DNA from: Alkalibacillus salilacus
GTDB lineage: Bacteria > Bacillota > Bacilli > Bacillales > Alkalibacillaceae
NCBI RefSeq assembly: GCF_030812915.1
Contig: NZ_JAUSTQ010000002.1
Location: forward strand, 62,001-126,000
Direction: 5' to 3'
DNA length: 64,000 nt
The translations under genes were made by a program, and so were the position numbers. Below, in pieces: positions 35,621 to 45,777 of this stretch. Numbering within the stretch: the stretch's first letter is position 1; each line of letters opens with the position of its first letter. A model generated the notes under the pieces. It was not told the origin of the DNA. It saw nothing but the letters and a program-made list of their open reading frames with translations, and ran no database searches.

Positions 35621-37335
35621 TTTAAAGAAGCGGCTTGTTTGATTAATTCTTCAGCATGTTGAGTCGTTGTTTCAGTTAATTCACCGCCTGAAATCATTCG
35701 ACCAACTTCATCAATTGTTTCTTGTTGATCCAGTTTTTGTACAGAAGTATTCGTAAACCCTTTTTCGGTAATATCTTTTTCAATTAAATAATGATGATCG
35801 GCCATAGATGCTACTTGAGGCAGATGGGTGATACAAAGCACTTGTGATTGACTCGATACGCCATGTATTTTTTGGGCAATAGCCTGTGCGACTCGACCAC
35901 TAACACCTGTATCAACTTCATCAAAAATAACACTTGTGATGCCTTGATGTTGAGAAAGGATACTTTTAATCGCTAACATAATACGGGAAATTTCCCCACC
36001 TGAAGCAACCTTATGTAGAGGTTTCAAAGGTTCTCCAGGATTAGTTGTGATTAAAAATTGCACAAGATCAAGACCTTGTTTCATTAATTTAATGTTTTGA
36101 TCACGCCAAGCTACTGGTCCTGATTGAGTCGAAAATGAAACATCAAACTGAGCCTTCTCTAGATAAAGATCTTTTAACTCATATTGAATTGCCTTTGATA
36201 AGTCATTTGCTATCTCTTGGCGTAATTTATGTAAATGCTCAGCTTCTGTAAGTGCGTCTTTTTGAACTTCATGTATTTCTTTTTCCAAAGATTGTAAATG
36301 GGTATCTTTATTTTGTAATTGTTCTAATTCTTCTTCCATCTCAGCCATACGAGTCATAAGCTCATTAAGCTCAAGGCCATATTTACGTTTCAACCGATTG
36401 AGTTCAAAAAGCCGAGTTTCAATTTCATCTAGTCGACCTGGTTGAAATTCGAGATCATCCACACGATTACGCAGGTCATGTGATAATTCTTCTAATGAAT
36501 AATAACTCGTTTTGAGTTGTTGTGATAATTGCTTAAACTCGTCATTAACATCTTCTAAGGACTCTAAAGCTGTCATGGCATGACCTAAATAATCTAAGGC
36601 ATGACTTTCAGCAGCTAGAGACTCATAAGCCGTATTTAACCCTTCATAAATCCGTTCATAATTCATTAACTGACGTCGTTCTTCTTCGAGTTGCTCGTCC
36701 TCTTTCGGTTCAAGATTAGCTTCATTTAGCTCTTGCCACTGAAAAGTCAGCAAATCAATTCGTTGAACCACTTCTTGTTCATTATGAGATAACTCATCGT
36801 ATTTTCGTCTTAATGATTGTAATTCATCATATAACTCTTTATAATGCTCTTTTGTCTGTTGTAATCGATTTGGAGCAAAGTTATCCAGCAAATTAATATG
36901 ACTGTCAGGATTCATAAGGGATTGCGTTTCATGTTGACTATGAATGTCAATGAGTTGACGTCCGATTTCCTTTAAGACAGCAAGTGTGATTAGTTTTCCA
37001 TTAACTTTGCATATGCTTTTTCCTTTTGCTGTTATTCGACGTTCAACAACAACACTGCCCTCATCATAATCGACAGGTACATCAAATTGCTCCAGTAAGT
37101 TCTGAACAGAGTCTGAACGACTATCAATAAAGAACAGCCCTTCGATTAATGCTTGTTCAGCTTGATGGCGCACATATTCAACTGAAGCACGTGCACCAGC
37201 TAATAATTGAATGGCATCAATAATAATTGATTTACCTGCACCTGTTTCACCTGTTAAGACCGTCAAACCATCATCAAAAGTTAATGAAACTTCATCTATA
37301 ATGGCAAAATCTTTAATCGTAATTTGTGCTAACAC
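35614..37335 (-). CDS. recN: DNA repair ATPase RecN
   Basis: A 573-residue SMC-like protein when started at the GTG at 37335, which lies 5 bases after AGAGGTGG and gives the usual M-L-A-Q-I-T-I-K start. Walker A is GETGAGKS near residue 33, a long central coiled coil spans about residues 150-390, and HKVASGGEISRIMLA (signature) plus SVIFDEVDTGVSG (Walker B) lie near the end. It acts in double-strand break repair. It lies between argR and spoIVB, the conserved Bacillus order. Confidence 0.95.
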   Translation of the reverse strand: MLAQITIKDFAIIDEVSLTFDDGLTVLTGETGAGKSIIIDAIQLLAGARASVEYVRHQAEQALIEGLFFIDSRSDSVQNLLEQFDVPVDYDEGSVVVERRITAKGKSICKVNGKLITLAVLKEIGRQLIDIHSQHETQSLMNPDSHINLLDNFAPNRLQQTKEHYKELYDELQSLRRKYDELSHNEQEVVQRIDLLTFQWQELNEANLEPKEDEQLEEERRQLMNYERIYEGLNTAYESLAAESHALDYLGHAMTALESLEDVNDEFKQLSQQLKTSYYSLEELSHDLRNRVDDLEFQPGRLDEIETRLFELNRLKRKYGLELNELMTRMAEMEEELEQLQNKDTHLQSLEKEIHEVQKDALTEAEHLHKLRQEIANDLSKAIQYELKDLYLEKAQFDVSFSTQSGPVAWRDQNIKLMKQGLDLVQFLITTNPGEPLKPLHKVASGGEISRIMLAIKSILSQHQGITSVIFDEVDTGVSGRVAQAIAQKIHGVSSQSQVLCITHLPQVASMADHHYLIEKDITEKGFTNTSVQKLDQQETIDEVGRMISGGELTETTTQHAEELIKQAASLKS

Positions 37336-37352
37336 AAAAGCCACCTCTTATT

Positions 37353-37817
37353 CTAGAGCATAGTCATAAACGCATCATACACAGCTTGACTTTGTTCAGG
37401 CGTTCTACAAATAATTAAACACGTATCATCCCCGCAAATACTTCCCATAATATCTTCCCAATCTAATTGATCAATTAAAACACCTACAGCTTGGGCATTT
37501 CCGGGAACTGTCTTTAAAATAATAAAATGATCCGCACGGTCAATCGAAACAAAGCTTTCAATTAAAGTACGTTGCAACTTCTCAGTAGGGTTAACTTTCG
37601 TATCACCAGGTAAACTATACTTATACCCGCCTGACTGTGTTGGAACTTTAACTAATTGAAGCTCTTTGATATCCCGGGAAATCGTTGCTTGTGTGACATC
37701 ATACCCTAAATCATGAAATGTCTGAACTAATTCATCTTGTGTCTCTATATCCTGCTTGTAAATTAAATCACGGATTTTTAATAAACGTTGCGTTTTCTTC
37801 AATGACTTTGTCACCAA
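37353..37817 (-). CDS. argR: Arginine repressor ArgR/AhrC
   Basis: A repressor of up to 154 residues. The N-terminal winged helix contains YDVTQATISRDIKELQLVKV, the DNA-recognition part (TQATISRDIKEL). The C-terminal domain has the arginine-binding and trimerisation segment GNAQAVGVLIDQLDWEDIMGSICGDDT (key part GSICGDDT). It represses arginine synthesis and activates catabolism with arginine as co-repressor. TTG at 37817 and GTG at 37814 are both possible starts with only weak ribosome sites. It lies 8 bases after tlyA. Confidence 0.94.
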   Translation of the reverse strand: MVTKSLKKTQRLLKIRDLIYKQDIETQDELVQTFHDLGYDVTQATISRDIKELQLVKVPTQSGGYKYSLPGDTKVNPTEKLQRTLIESFVSIDRADHFIILKTVPGNAQAVGVLIDQLDWEDIMGSICGDDTCLIICRTPEQSQAVYDAFMTML

Positions 37818-37825
37818 CTTTTTTC

Positions 37826-38650
37826 TTATGATCGGTTGTTGAAATCGTGATGTGCTGCTTCAATCACTGTTTTTATTTGAGTATCTGGAACATTAGACGT
37901 TTGACTATTTTCATCCCATCTTGCATGCAATAAAAATTCAATATTTCCGTCCCCTCCAGTGACTGGAGAGTAATCTAAATTGACTAAGGAGAAACCTTCA
38001 TCATAAATAAATTGTAACACATCTTCTAGAACCGCATAATGTGTTTCTGGATCTCGTACAATCCCTTTTTTTCCAACAGCATCACGACCTGCTTCAAATT
38101 GAGGCTTAATTAAAGCAACAATATCTGACTGAGATTTTACAATCGATTTAATAACAGGGAATATTAATTTTAATGAAATAAACGAAACATCAGTCACAGC
38201 CAGTGTAGGTAAGCCAAATTCAAAGTCATCCTTTGTAACATAACGAAAATTAATACGCTCCATCACAACCACTCGGTCATCTTGTCGTAATGACCACGCT
38301 AATTGATTATAACCAACATCAATTGCATAGCTTAATTTAGCTCCATATTGAAGGGCGCAGTCTGTAAACCCTCCGGTAGAAGAACCTATATCGACTATTC
38401 GATGATTATTTAAATTTAAGTCAAATTGTTTAATTGCCTTCTCAAGCTTTAAGCCGCCCCGACTCACATACGGGACAGCTTTACCTTTGACATAAATATT
38501 AATATTCGGATCAATTTTAACACCAGGCTTGTCTAAAAGTTCATGGTCAGTATAAACCAATCCAGCCATAATCGAACGTTTTGCTTTTTCTCTCGAATCG
38601 AAAAAGCCTTGCTCAACTAAAAATGTATCCAATCTTACTTTTTTCATCAT
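37826..38650 (-). CDS. tlyA: TlyA-type 2'-O-ribose rRNA methyltransferase / S4 protein (YqxC)
   Basis: A 274-residue protein with an N-terminal S4 RNA-binding domain (RLDTFLVEQGFFDSREKAKR region, seen as DTFLVEQGFF) and a C-terminal Rossmann methyltransferase with DIGSSTGGFTDCAL as the SAM-binding loop. It corresponds to B. subtilis YqxC; TlyA homologues methylate 16S and/or 23S rRNA cytidines, though activity in this branch is inferred. It starts 2 bases after the dxs stop. Confidence 0.92.
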   Translation of the reverse strand: MMKKVRLDTFLVEQGFFDSREKAKRSIMAGLVYTDHELLDKPGVKIDPNINIYVKGKAVPYVSRGGLKLEKAIKQFDLNLNNHRIVDIGSSTGGFTDCALQYGAKLSYAIDVGYNQLAWSLRQDDRVVVMERINFRYVTKDDFEFGLPTLAVTDVSFISLKLIFPVIKSIVKSQSDIVALIKPQFEAGRDAVGKKGIVRDPETHYAVLEDVLQFIYDEGFSLVNLDYSPVTGGDGNIEFLLHARWDENSQTSNVPDTQIKTVIEAAHHDFNNRS

Positions 38651-38652
38651 GT

Positions 38653-40545
38653 TTAAGCTCTTTTCCTCTGGGTCGGCACAATTTCTTTTACTTCTTGTTC
38701 AATTTTTTCAACTGTCAAACCAACTTCTTCTAATAAATCATCAACACTTCCATGTTCAATGAATCGATCAGGAATTCCCATTCTAGAGATATATGGAAAA
38801 GGTAATTTTTCTACTTCAAAAAACTCTAACACAGCACTACCAAATCCACCTTGAAGTGCATGTTCTTCAATAGTTAAAATTGGTAGTTTTTCTTGTGCTA
38901 ATTGATGCATGAGGTCATGATCTAATGGCTTAATAAACCGTGCATTTATCACCCGAACGGATATGCCTTCTTTTTCTAATGAATTAGCTGCTTCAAGTGC
39001 TCGAGGTATCATGGTACCAAATGTTAAAATCACTAAATCATCGCCATCTTTAAGGACTTCCCAAGAACCTAAAGGAATACTTTCATAGTCGCCTAATTTC
39101 GGTTCATCACTTGCATTCCCACGTGGATAACGTAACGCCATTGGACCATCGTCATTTTGAACAGCGGTATAAACCATGTTTTGACCTTCTTTTGCATCTT
39201 TTGGCATCATGATTTTCATGTTTGGAAGATCTCGTAAAAACGAAATGTCAAAAACACCTTGATGCGTTTCCCCATCAGCTCCAACTAAACCAGCTCGGTC
39301 AATACCAAATATTACATTTAAATTTTGGCGGCAAACATCATGAATGACTTGGTCATACCCACGTTGTAAGAACGTCGAGTAAATTGATAGTACTGGTTTC
39401 ATTCCTTGTGTCGCTAAACCAGCCGATACTGTTGTCGCATGTTGTTCAGCAATGCCTACATCAAATAATCGATCAGGAAAGGCTTTACGGAAGTCTTCTA
39501 ATTTTGATCCTACAGTCATCGCAGGTGTAATGGCTACGATTCGCTCATCTGTCTTGGCAAGATCCATTAAGCTGTCACTGATCACTTTACTCCATGCTTT
39601 GCCTGATGAACCTTTTTTCACTGATTCCCCTGATTCAATCTTATAAGGACCAACACCATGCCAAGTTCCAACGGTGTCATTTTCCGCAGGGTGATATCCT
39701 TTACCTTTAGTAGTTAAAACATGAATTATAATTGGGCCTTCGGTTTTTTTAGCATAATCGATCGACTTAAATAAATCATCATAACTATGACCATCAACTG
39801 GTCCGTAATAAGTAAAACCTAACTCTTCAAAAAACATACCTGGTACAACTAAATATTTCATACTGTCTTTGATTCGTTCAGCTGTATTAGCAATTCGTCC
39901 ACCTACTGTAGGGATCTTTTTAAGAAGAAATTCAAGTTCATCCTTCACCCAATTATACCGTTGTCCACTTCTTAACCGTGCTAACATATTATGCATCGCA
40001 CCCACATTAGGTGCAATTGACATTTCATTATCATTTAAAATGACAATCATGTTTTTCTGTTCATGACCGATATGATTAAGTGCCTCTAAAGCCATACCGC
40101 CAGTTAATGCACCATCCCCAATAACAGGTACAACGTGATGGTCTTCTTGTTTAATATCACGAGCAATAGCCATACCCATGGCTGCAGATAAGGAAGTGGA
40201 ACTATGGCCAGTTTCCCAAATGTCATGTTCACTTTCATTACGTTTTGGAAAACCGCATAGTCCTTGGTATTGTCTTAAAGTTGAAAATTGATTAGTTCTT
40301 CCGGTTAACATTTTATGAACATAAGCTTGATGGCCTACGTCCCACAAAAACTTATCATTAGGGCTATCAAATTCTTGGTGCAATGCCAAAGTTAACTCCA
40401 CAACACCTAAATTAGGGCCAAGGTGACCACCTGTTTCTGACAAATTATTAATTAAAAATGACCGAATATCTCCACTAAGCTTAATCAATTCATCTCTAGA
40501 CAAATGTTTAATTTGAGAAGGATGTTCAATGCTTTGAAGATCCAT
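38653..40545 (-). CDS. dxs: 1-deoxy-D-xylulose-5-phosphate synthase
   Basis: A 630-residue thiamine-diphosphate enzyme, first step of the MEP isoprenoid pathway. TPP binding is at [17 protein letters not shown] and [22 protein letters not shown]-like [10 protein letters not shown] holds the catalytic Glu of the transketolase domain; [15 protein letters not shown] is diagnostic of Dxs. Length equals family norm. It lies downstream of oapA and upstream of tlyA in the operon with ispA. Confidence 0.96.
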   Translation of the reverse strand: MDLQSIEHPSQIKHLSRDELIKLSGDIRSFLINNLSETGGHLGPNLGVVELTLALHQEFDSPNDKFLWDVGHQAYVHKMLTGRTNQFSTLRQYQGLCGFPKRNESEHDIWETGHSSTSLSAAMGMAIARDIKQEDHHVVPVIGDGALTGGMALEALNHIGHEQKNMIVILNDNEMSIAPNVGAMHNMLARLRSGQRYNWVKDELEFLLKKIPTVGGRIANTAERIKDSMKYLVVPGMFFEELGFTYYGPVDGHSYDDLFKSIDYAKKTEGPIIIHVLTTKGKGYHPAENDTVGTWHGVGPYKIESGESVKKGSSGKAWSKVISDSLMDLAKTDERIVAITPAMTVGSKLEDFRKAFPDRLFDVGIAEQHATTVSAGLATQGMKPVLSIYSTFLQRGYDQVIHDVCRQNLNVIFGIDRAGLVGADGETHQGVFDISFLRDLPNMKIMMPKDAKEGQNMVYTAVQNDDGPMALRYPRGNASDEPKLGDYESIPLGSWEVLKDGDDLVILTFGTMIPRALEAANSLEKEGISVRVINARFIKPLDHDLMHQLAQEKLPILTIEEHALQGGFGSAVLEFFEVEKLPFPYISRMGIPDRFIEHGSVDDLLEEVGLTVEKIEQEVKEIVPTQRKRA

Positions 40546-40597
40546 TTTGGATCACACACCTTTATGTTGAAATAAATTTTCTATCGTTATGATTAAA

Positions 40598-41182
40598 TTA
40601 TTGCTTTTTATTTGATGGTAACAAACGTATTCTTAGTGTGTCTTCAATTATAGCTGTAACTTTACCTGCAAATAAAACTAAATCAGTTGATAATCTTACA
40701 GCTAATGATTTCCCTAACGCTTTACCACCTACAGTTAGCGCTGCGACTAAACTTGTAAAAATAATACCAATCACAAATTGATATGTACTTATGTCACCAT
40801 CTGAAATAACTGTTGCTAACTGAATCACAACAAGTGTTGAAGCGGTACCACTTATGACACCAGCAATATCTCCAATGACATCATTACAAAAAGTTGCAAA
40901 CTTATCAGCATTTCGAACAATTCGAATAGCATTTTTAGCACCATAAACTTTTTCCGAAGCCATGGAATGGAAAGGTTTTTCACTCGCTGCAGTGGCTGCT
41001 ATTCCTAACATATCTGATAGTACACCAATCAAAACGATTGTTAAGACAATGATCATACCTATAAACCAATTCACGCCACCTAGAACACCTTGTGAAACGA
41101 TTGAAAAAATGGCCGCTAACACAAATGTGATAACGGCAATACTTATACTAAACCTTATGGATTCTTTTATAATCTTGAGCAT
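40598..41182 (-). CDS. oapA: OLE-associated membrane protein OapA (DUF21-like)
   Basis: A 194-residue integral membrane protein started at the ATG at 41182, with GAGGT about 7 bases upstream. Four hydrophobic segments lie at about residues 11-30, 37-57, 102-124 and 134-156. The cytoplasmic stretch 62-100 (EKVYGAKNAIRIVRNADKF, then NDVIGD at 100-105) resembles the DUF21/CNNM magnesium-transport domain, but no CBS domains follow. It lies directly downstream of the OLE RNA locus and upstream of dxs, exactly as OapA does in B. halodurans. OapA is known to bind OLE RNA at the membrane and to affect Mg2+ and cold/alcohol tolerance. Identity here rests on motif recall and context. Confidence 0.85.
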   Translation of the reverse strand: MLKIIKESIRFSISIAVITFVLAAIFSIVSQGVLGGVNWFIGMIIVLTIVLIGVLSDMLGIAATAASEKPFHSMASEKVYGAKNAIRIVRNADKFATFCNDVIGDIAGVISGTASTLVVIQLATVISDGDISTYQFVIGIIFTSLVAALTVGGKALGKSLAVRLSTDLVLFAGKVTAIIEDTLRIRLLPSNKKQ

Positions 41183-41254
41183 TTCTTGACCTCGTATTAT
41201 TATGCATTCCAACCCTATTATGTAACGAAAGGGATGGTCATTTAAAAGGTAAAA

Positions 41255-41834
41255 ATTGCGGCTTAGGTCCAGCAGGTTTTCCCAGGTCGTTACCGTGTGT
41301 TGCCACTACGGCGGTTCCCCATTAAAACGACCTCAGCTCCGTTTCCGGAAGCTAAACTGGATTACCACTTAGCCCGCACTATAATCCCTTTTAAATGTCT
41401 TGTGGAACAGTCTAGGAGTTTTCCTCGGCAGCCTTTAACCACTCCCTAGCCTCTTTTGCAGTGTCTATTTCATACAACGTTTCGAGCGTTTCATTCGCTG
41501 GCCACACGACTGAACACTATATGTTGTAATCCCCTACACACCACTCAAGGCAGGCTACGCTGCAGATAACGAATTCCTCGCTATCATACAGGTTCATACC
41601 CCATTTCATACCTTATACTCGTGTGTTATAAGGCACAAATATGGGCCTCCACGGAAGCAGGGTCAACGCCCACATGCCATTGTGGATCGCCCTACGACCT
41701 TAACTCCCAGCATCGACCCAAGGCTGGGCGCCTCAAGCCAACACCAGGAACTTCATCGATGTGCCCTTTGGCGGATTTTTAGGCCCGCCTTCAGAAGCGG
41801 AGGACCGACTAGAATACTGCACCACCCCTTGTGT
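41255..41834 (-). ncRNA. ole: OLE RNA (ornate large extremophilic RNA)
   Basis: The 670-base gap between ispA and oapA has no credible frame but is more GC-rich than its surroundings and packed with helices. Examples are AGGTCGTT/AACGACCT (41284-41291 with 41326-41333), an AGCT-CCG hairpin (41335-41353) and CTAGGAG paired with CTCCCTAG (41412-41449). The minus-strand text (start GGGGTGGTGCAGTATTC, end CCTGCTGGACCTAAGCCGC) is recognised as OLE RNA. Size (about 580 nt; family about 600) and the folD-xseA-xseB-ispA-OLE-oapA-dxs order agree. Ends are approximate. It associates with OapA at the membrane. Confidence 0.88.
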
Positions 41835-41841
41835 AATTCCT

Positions 41842-41870
41842 ATTTTACCATATTACGATTATACTCACAA
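41842..41870 (-). promoter_or_regulatory. Sigma-A promoter for OLE RNA
   Basis: On the minus strand TTGTGA (41865-41870), a 17-base spacer and TAAAAT (41842-41847) lie between the ispA stop and the OLE 5' region. Transcription would begin near 41834-41836. The RNA could thus be made apart from the upstream genes, besides read-through from ispA. Confidence 0.62.
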
Positions 41871-41880
41871 TTATGTGCAC

Positions 41881-42753
41881 TCAGTTATTTCGCCGACCAA
41901 ATAGATTAATAAATGCAATTAGATTCTCATTATTAACATTAGCCTCATTTAATGCATTTTCAGCTTTAGTCATACAATCTTCTCGCCATTCTATTGCCTG
42001 TTCTAAACCAAGCAAGCTTGGAAACGTGTTTTTATGTAAAGATATATCACTTCCTATTGGTTTCCCTAACTCATCTTCACTTCCTGTCACATCCAAAATA
42101 TCATCCTGTATTTGAAAGGTCATTCCTAAGTAGAATGCGTATCGATCAAGTGATTCAATTTGCGGTGGTATAGCACCGCCCAAATAAGCCCCTATTTTAA
42201 CTGCTGCACGAATTAGTGCCCCTGTTTTGTACCGGTGTACTAACTCCAATTGGTCAATTGAGATCGTCTCACCTTCTGATTTTAAATCAAGAAATTGACC
42301 TTGAATCATTCCTTCAAATCCACTAGCCTGACTTAATTGCTGTGTGACGTATACTTTTTCTTCAGCATCCAAATAAGAACTGTTTGCGATCAATTGAAAA
42401 GCGTAGGTTAAGAATCCATCGCCCACAAGAATGGCTGTCGCTTCATCAAATTTTTTATGGATGGTAGGTTGTCCGCGTCGTAAATCGTCATCATCCATAG
42501 CTGGTAGATCGTCATGAATTAATGAGTATGTATGGACAAGCTCAAGCGCAAGCATGACATCAGTCACTTTATAGGTTTCTTCTGAAAAAACACGAAAGGT
42601 TTCTTGCATTAATATAGGGCGAAGCCGTTTACCCCCTGCATTAATTGCATATTGGACAGCTTGTTGAAAATCTTGTGGCAGATTTAATTGTTCGAGACGG
42701 TTTACTAGCAACTGATCAAGGTCATATTTATACTTCTCTAGTTGAATAGTCAC
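41881..42753 (-). CDS. ispA: Farnesyl diphosphate synthase (polyprenyl synthetase)
   Basis: A 290-residue all-helical prenyltransferase. The first Asp-rich motif is [17 protein letters not shown] and the second [13 protein letters not shown]; the GGKRLRP block binds diphosphate. It makes farnesyl diphosphate from IPP and DMAPP, downstream of Dxs. Starts with GTG at 42753, overlapping the xseB stop by 4 bases, hence translationally coupled. Length matches B. subtilis IspA (296). Confidence 0.95.
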   Translation of the reverse strand: MTIQLEKYKYDLDQLLVNRLEQLNLPQDFQQAVQYAINAGGKRLRPILMQETFRVFSEETYKVTDVMLALELVHTYSLIHDDLPAMDDDDLRRGQPTIHKKFDEATAILVGDGFLTYAFQLIANSSYLDAEEKVYVTQQLSQASGFEGMIQGQFLDLKSEGETISIDQLELVHRYKTGALIRAAVKIGAYLGGAIPPQIESLDRYAFYLGMTFQIQDDILDVTGSEDELGKPIGSDISLHKNTFPSLLGLEQAIEWREDCMTKAENALNEANVNNENLIAFINLFGRRNN

Positions 42754-42989
42754 TCTGAATCGTCCTCCACCGTAAATGGTTCTGTTTCACCATTTTCTTT
42801 CATGATTTCTGCCATCTCATTTTCAACATTTTTTAATTTATCATGGCATACCTTCGATAACTCCATGCCATCTTTGTAATACTGAATTGCTTGTTCTAAT
42901 GGAACATCGCCCTGTTCAAGTTGGTCAACTATCTTTTCTAAACGTTCCATCGCTTGTTCAAAATTAAGTTCCGTTTTCTCCTCCATCAT
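42750..42989 (-). CDS. xseB: Exodeoxyribonuclease VII small subunit
   Basis: A 79-residue helical protein with the family core [21 protein letters not shown] (in part: [15 protein letters not shown]) and [15 protein letters not shown]. It overlaps xseA by 4 bases and ispA by 4 bases. Assembles on XseA to form exonuclease VII, degrading single-stranded DNA. The acidic tail is typical. Confidence 0.95.
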   Translation of the reverse strand: MMEEKTELNFEQAMERLEKIVDQLEQGDVPLEQAIQYYKDGMELSKVCHDKLKNVENEMAEIMKENGETEPFTVEDDSE

Positions 42990-44338
42990 TCCTCAGTCCT
43001 TTCTTCCTTGTTTTGCACTTCGCAATATAATGAACCATCACTCAACGTAATATCAATTTGCTCTCCTAAAGATACCTTCTCAATAGACTTAACAATATGT
43101 CCACTTTCATTGTAAGTTATTGAATAACCTCTTTTCATTGTGGTCATTGGATTAAGTAATTCCAATTTATCAACCATACGGTCAAGTTGGTGAACATTAT
43201 TTCGATAATGAGAGTTTATGGTATGAATAAGTTGGGTTTTGAGCGTTATTAAAGATTGATAACGTTCATTAACAAGTTGTTGGGGGGAATTAGCTAACAG
43301 CCTTTCCTTCTTTCTACTTAACAATTGTTTATGATCATGAATAAGTTGTTTCATATTACGATTTAATTGGTTTAAAGCTCGATCCAAATCCTGCTCTTTT
43401 TGTTGAGTTAACTGGACTGGGTATTTAAAAGCGTACGACTGTTTTAATCGCTGCAGGCGATCTGTTTCATTTTTAATTCGTTGTCCCATTTGCTGTTGAA
43501 TTCGCTGACGAATGACATGAAGTTGTTGAGAGAGTTCATCTTGAGACGGGACAGCTAGTTCTGCTGCAGCAGTTGGGGTGGGTGCACGTAAATCAGCAAC
43601 AAAGTCTGCAATCGTGTAATCCGTTTCGTGGCCTACAGCTGAAATAATTGGAATGTCAGATTGGAAAATAGATCTTGCTACGATTTCTTTATTGAAGCCC
43701 CACAACTCTTCAATCGATCCACCACCACGTCCAACAATCAATGTATCAAAATCGCCTACTTCATTTGCATAATTAATCGCACTCGCTACAGATTGGCCTG
43801 CCTGCTCACCTTGTACAGACGCAGGTATAACAACACGCCTAGCTTGTGGATAACGACGATTAATCGTCGTCATAATATCTCGAACCGCAGCACCTGTCGG
43901 TGAGGTAATCACACCTATCTTTTCAGGAAACTGTGGAATAGATTGTTTTATACTTTCTTCAAACAACCCTTCTTGATCTAACTTTTTCTTTAATTGTTCA
44001 TACGCTTGGTATAAGGCACCTAGCCCATCAGGTTCCATTCTTTGTACATACACTTGATACTGACCTGTTCGTTCATAAACCGTAACATCTCCCTGTATAA
44101 GTACCTTCATACCATCTTCTGGATTGAATGCTAATGTTTGATTGTGTGAGGCAAACATGACAGCCGAAATTCTTGTTTGTTGATCTTTTATTGTGAAATA
44201 CATATGACCGCGTGAATGATGTTTGAAATTTGATATTTCACCTTGTAATAAAACCTGTTTCAGGTGACGATCTATATCAAATTTCTTTTTGATATATTTA
44301 GTTAAAGCGGTCACCGTTAAATATTTTGGTTGCTCCAT
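42986..44338 (-). CDS. xseA: Exodeoxyribonuclease VII large subunit
   Basis: A 450-residue protein started at the ATG at 44338 (GGAG 10 bases upstream; the TTG at 44347 is too close to it). The N-terminal OB fold ([16 protein letters not shown]) is followed by the catalytic domain with [25 protein letters not shown] and [24 protein letters not shown] (quoted partly: [24 protein letters not shown]). A long coiled coil follows from about residue 270 to 400. It is in operon folD-xseA-xseB-ispA. Confidence 0.95.
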   Translation of the reverse strand: MEQPKYLTVTALTKYIKKKFDIDRHLKQVLLQGEISNFKHHSRGHMYFTIKDQQTRISAVMFASHNQTLAFNPEDGMKVLIQGDVTVYERTGQYQVYVQRMEPDGLGALYQAYEQLKKKLDQEGLFEESIKQSIPQFPEKIGVITSPTGAAVRDIMTTINRRYPQARRVVIPASVQGEQAGQSVASAINYANEVGDFDTLIVGRGGGSIEELWGFNKEIVARSIFQSDIPIISAVGHETDYTIADFVADLRAPTPTAAAELAVPSQDELSQQLHVIRQRIQQQMGQRIKNETDRLQRLKQSYAFKYPVQLTQQKEQDLDRALNQLNRNMKQLIHDHKQLLSRKKERLLANSPQQLVNERYQSLITLKTQLIHTINSHYRNNVHQLDRMVDKLELLNPMTTMKRGYSITYNESGHIVKSIEKVSLGEQIDITLSDGSLYCEVQNKEERTEE

Positions 44339-44343
44339 TACGC

Positions 44344-45204
44344 TCAATCTCCTTTAAAAGAAAGACGCTTGGCTGCTTCAACAGTATTGTTTAATAACAT
44401 GGTAATAGTCATAGGCCCAACACCCTTAGGAACTGGCGTTATATAGCTCACATGGTTTTGAACATCATCAATGTCAACGTCTCCTAACACTTCTCCTGTT
44501 GCTTGAAAAGAATTACCAACATCAACGACTACAGCTCCAGGCTTCACATCTTCTTTTTGAATCAGGTGAGCACGACCCGCTGCAACAATTAAAATATCGC
44601 CTTGCGTCGTATGGTGAGACAAATTTGTTGTTTTTGAATGACAATATGTAACAGTCGCGTCACGATTTAACATCATTTGTCCAATTGGTTTGCCGACAAT
44701 ATGGCTTCTTCCAACCACTACGACATGTTTTTGAGCAATGTCTATATTATAGTAATCCAATAATTTCATAATACCTAGTGGTGTACAAGGGTAAAAAGCA
44801 TCCTCTTCTACGGCTAATCGACCAATATTGATCGGATGAAAACCGTCTACATCTTTTTCAGGAGAGATTGTTTCTAAGACAGCATTTTCACGAATATGAT
44901 CTGGTAGAGGTAGTTGAATAAGAATGCCATGTGTGTCTTGGTCATTATTTAAAGACTCGATCAAATCAAGTAATTCACGCTCGGTCATCATTTCGTCTTT
45001 TTCAATTATTTCAGCCTTAATTCCAATTTTCTCAGCTGCTTTTTTCTTAATTCGAACATAGGTTTGTGAAGCTTTATGTTCACCAATTATAATAACAGCT
45101 ATTTTAGGAATAACTTGTTGCTCACTTAATCTTGTTACTTCATCTTGTAATGCTAATCGAATTTGATCAGCGGCTGGCTTTCCATACATAATAGTTGTTT
45201 CCAT
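44344..45204 (-). CDS. folD: Bifunctional methylene-THF dehydrogenase / methenyl-THF cyclohydrolase
   Basis: A 286-residue enzyme started at ATG 45204 with AAGGTGA 6 bases upstream. It carries YVRIKKKAAEKIGI (catalytic Lys region), GILIQLPLPDH and PEKDVDGFHP, then the Rossmann VVVGRSHIVGKP and the C-terminal PVPKGVGPMTITML signature. It interconverts one-carbon folates with NADP. It lies 12 bases after nusB and 5 bases before the xseA start. Confidence 0.96.
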   Translation of the reverse strand: METTIMYGKPAADQIRLALQDEVTRLSEQQVIPKIAVIIIGEHKASQTYVRIKKKAAEKIGIKAEIIEKDEMMTERELLDLIESLNNDQDTHGILIQLPLPDHIRENAVLETISPEKDVDGFHPINIGRLAVEEDAFYPCTPLGIMKLLDYYNIDIAQKHVVVVGRSHIVGKPIGQMMLNRDATVTYCHSKTTNLSHHTTQGDILIVAAGRAHLIQKEDVKPGAVVVDVGNSFQATGEVLGDVDIDDVQNHVSYITPVPKGVGPMTITMLLNNTVEAAKRLSFKGD

Positions 45205-45216
45205 AACAATCACCTT

Positions 45217-45597
45217 CTATTGGTCTGCAAGTTTCGATAAAACACCATTCACAAATTTACCTGATTGGTCATCATGGAATCGTTTAGCTAGTTCGACAGC
45301 TTCATTAACAGCTACTTTATAAGGTGTTTCTTCAACATATTTCATTTCGTAGATGGCTATTCGTAATAACGCTTTTTCAACTGCACCGATTCTTGAGAAG
45401 CTCCAATTCTCTAAATAACCATCAATAATATTATCAATCTCATCTTTATGATCGATTACACCTTTTATGATCTGCGAGGCAAAGGGGCTTACATCTTCAT
45501 CCATGACTTTCATGAGATTTTCTTCTTTCACTTCTTCGTTAATGTCGATTTGAAATAAAACTTGAAAAGCTTTTTCTCGACTATGCTTTCGACTCAT
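45217..45597 (-). CDS. nusB: Transcription antitermination factor NusB
   Basis: A 126-residue all-helical RNA-binding protein with the family start SRKHSREKAFQVLFQIDI (in part: REKAFQVLFQID) and the C-terminal VAVNEAVELAKRFHDDQSGKFVNGVL (in part: NEAVELAKRFHDD, KFVNGVL). It binds boxA RNA with NusE in rRNA antitermination. First gene of the folD operon, separated from yqhY by a terminator and about 180 bases. Confidence 0.95.
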   Translation of the reverse strand: MSRKHSREKAFQVLFQIDINEEVKEENLMKVMDEDVSPFASQIIKGVIDHKDEIDNIIDGYLENWSFSRIGAVEKALLRIAIYEMKYVEETPYKVAVNEAVELAKRFHDDQSGKFVNGVLSKLADQ

Positions 45598-45731
45598 TCT
45601 ATAGTTAACTCCTTCATAAATTCGGTTTTAATCAAGATTTATACATATGTCAGTTTACCATGAAATTCGTGAGAAATAAAAAATAAACCATCATTCTATA
45701 TGGATTTGAATAACACATATGACATAACCAA

Positions 45732-45764
45732 CCCCCAGTAAATAATTGACCATTTTACTGGGGG
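45732..45764 (-). terminator. Terminator of the accB-accC-yqhY operon
   Basis: An 11-bp perfect stem (CCCCCAGTAAA/TTTACTGGGGG) with an 11-base loop, 14 bases downstream of yqhY, followed by TTGGTTATG on the minus strand. Confidence 0.8.
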
Positions 45765-45777
45765 TTTAATTCAAGAC

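Noticed and set aside
40598-41182. Full CNNM/CorC-type magnesium transporter
   Set aside because: The protein has only the DUF21-like membrane part, without CBS or CorC domains, and sits next to OLE RNA, which fits OapA better.
41213-41880. RNase P RNA, tmRNA or a riboswitch array in the ispA-oapA gap
   Set aside because: The sequence does not match remembered RNase P class B or tmRNA ends (no tag frame, no tRNA-like CCA end), and the neighbours fit OLE RNA. It is also too long for a known riboswitch.
41682-41909. 75-residue plus-strand open frame
   Set aside because: It lies antisense to OLE RNA and crosses into the ispA end, with no ribosome site and biased Pro/Arg content from GC-rich helices.
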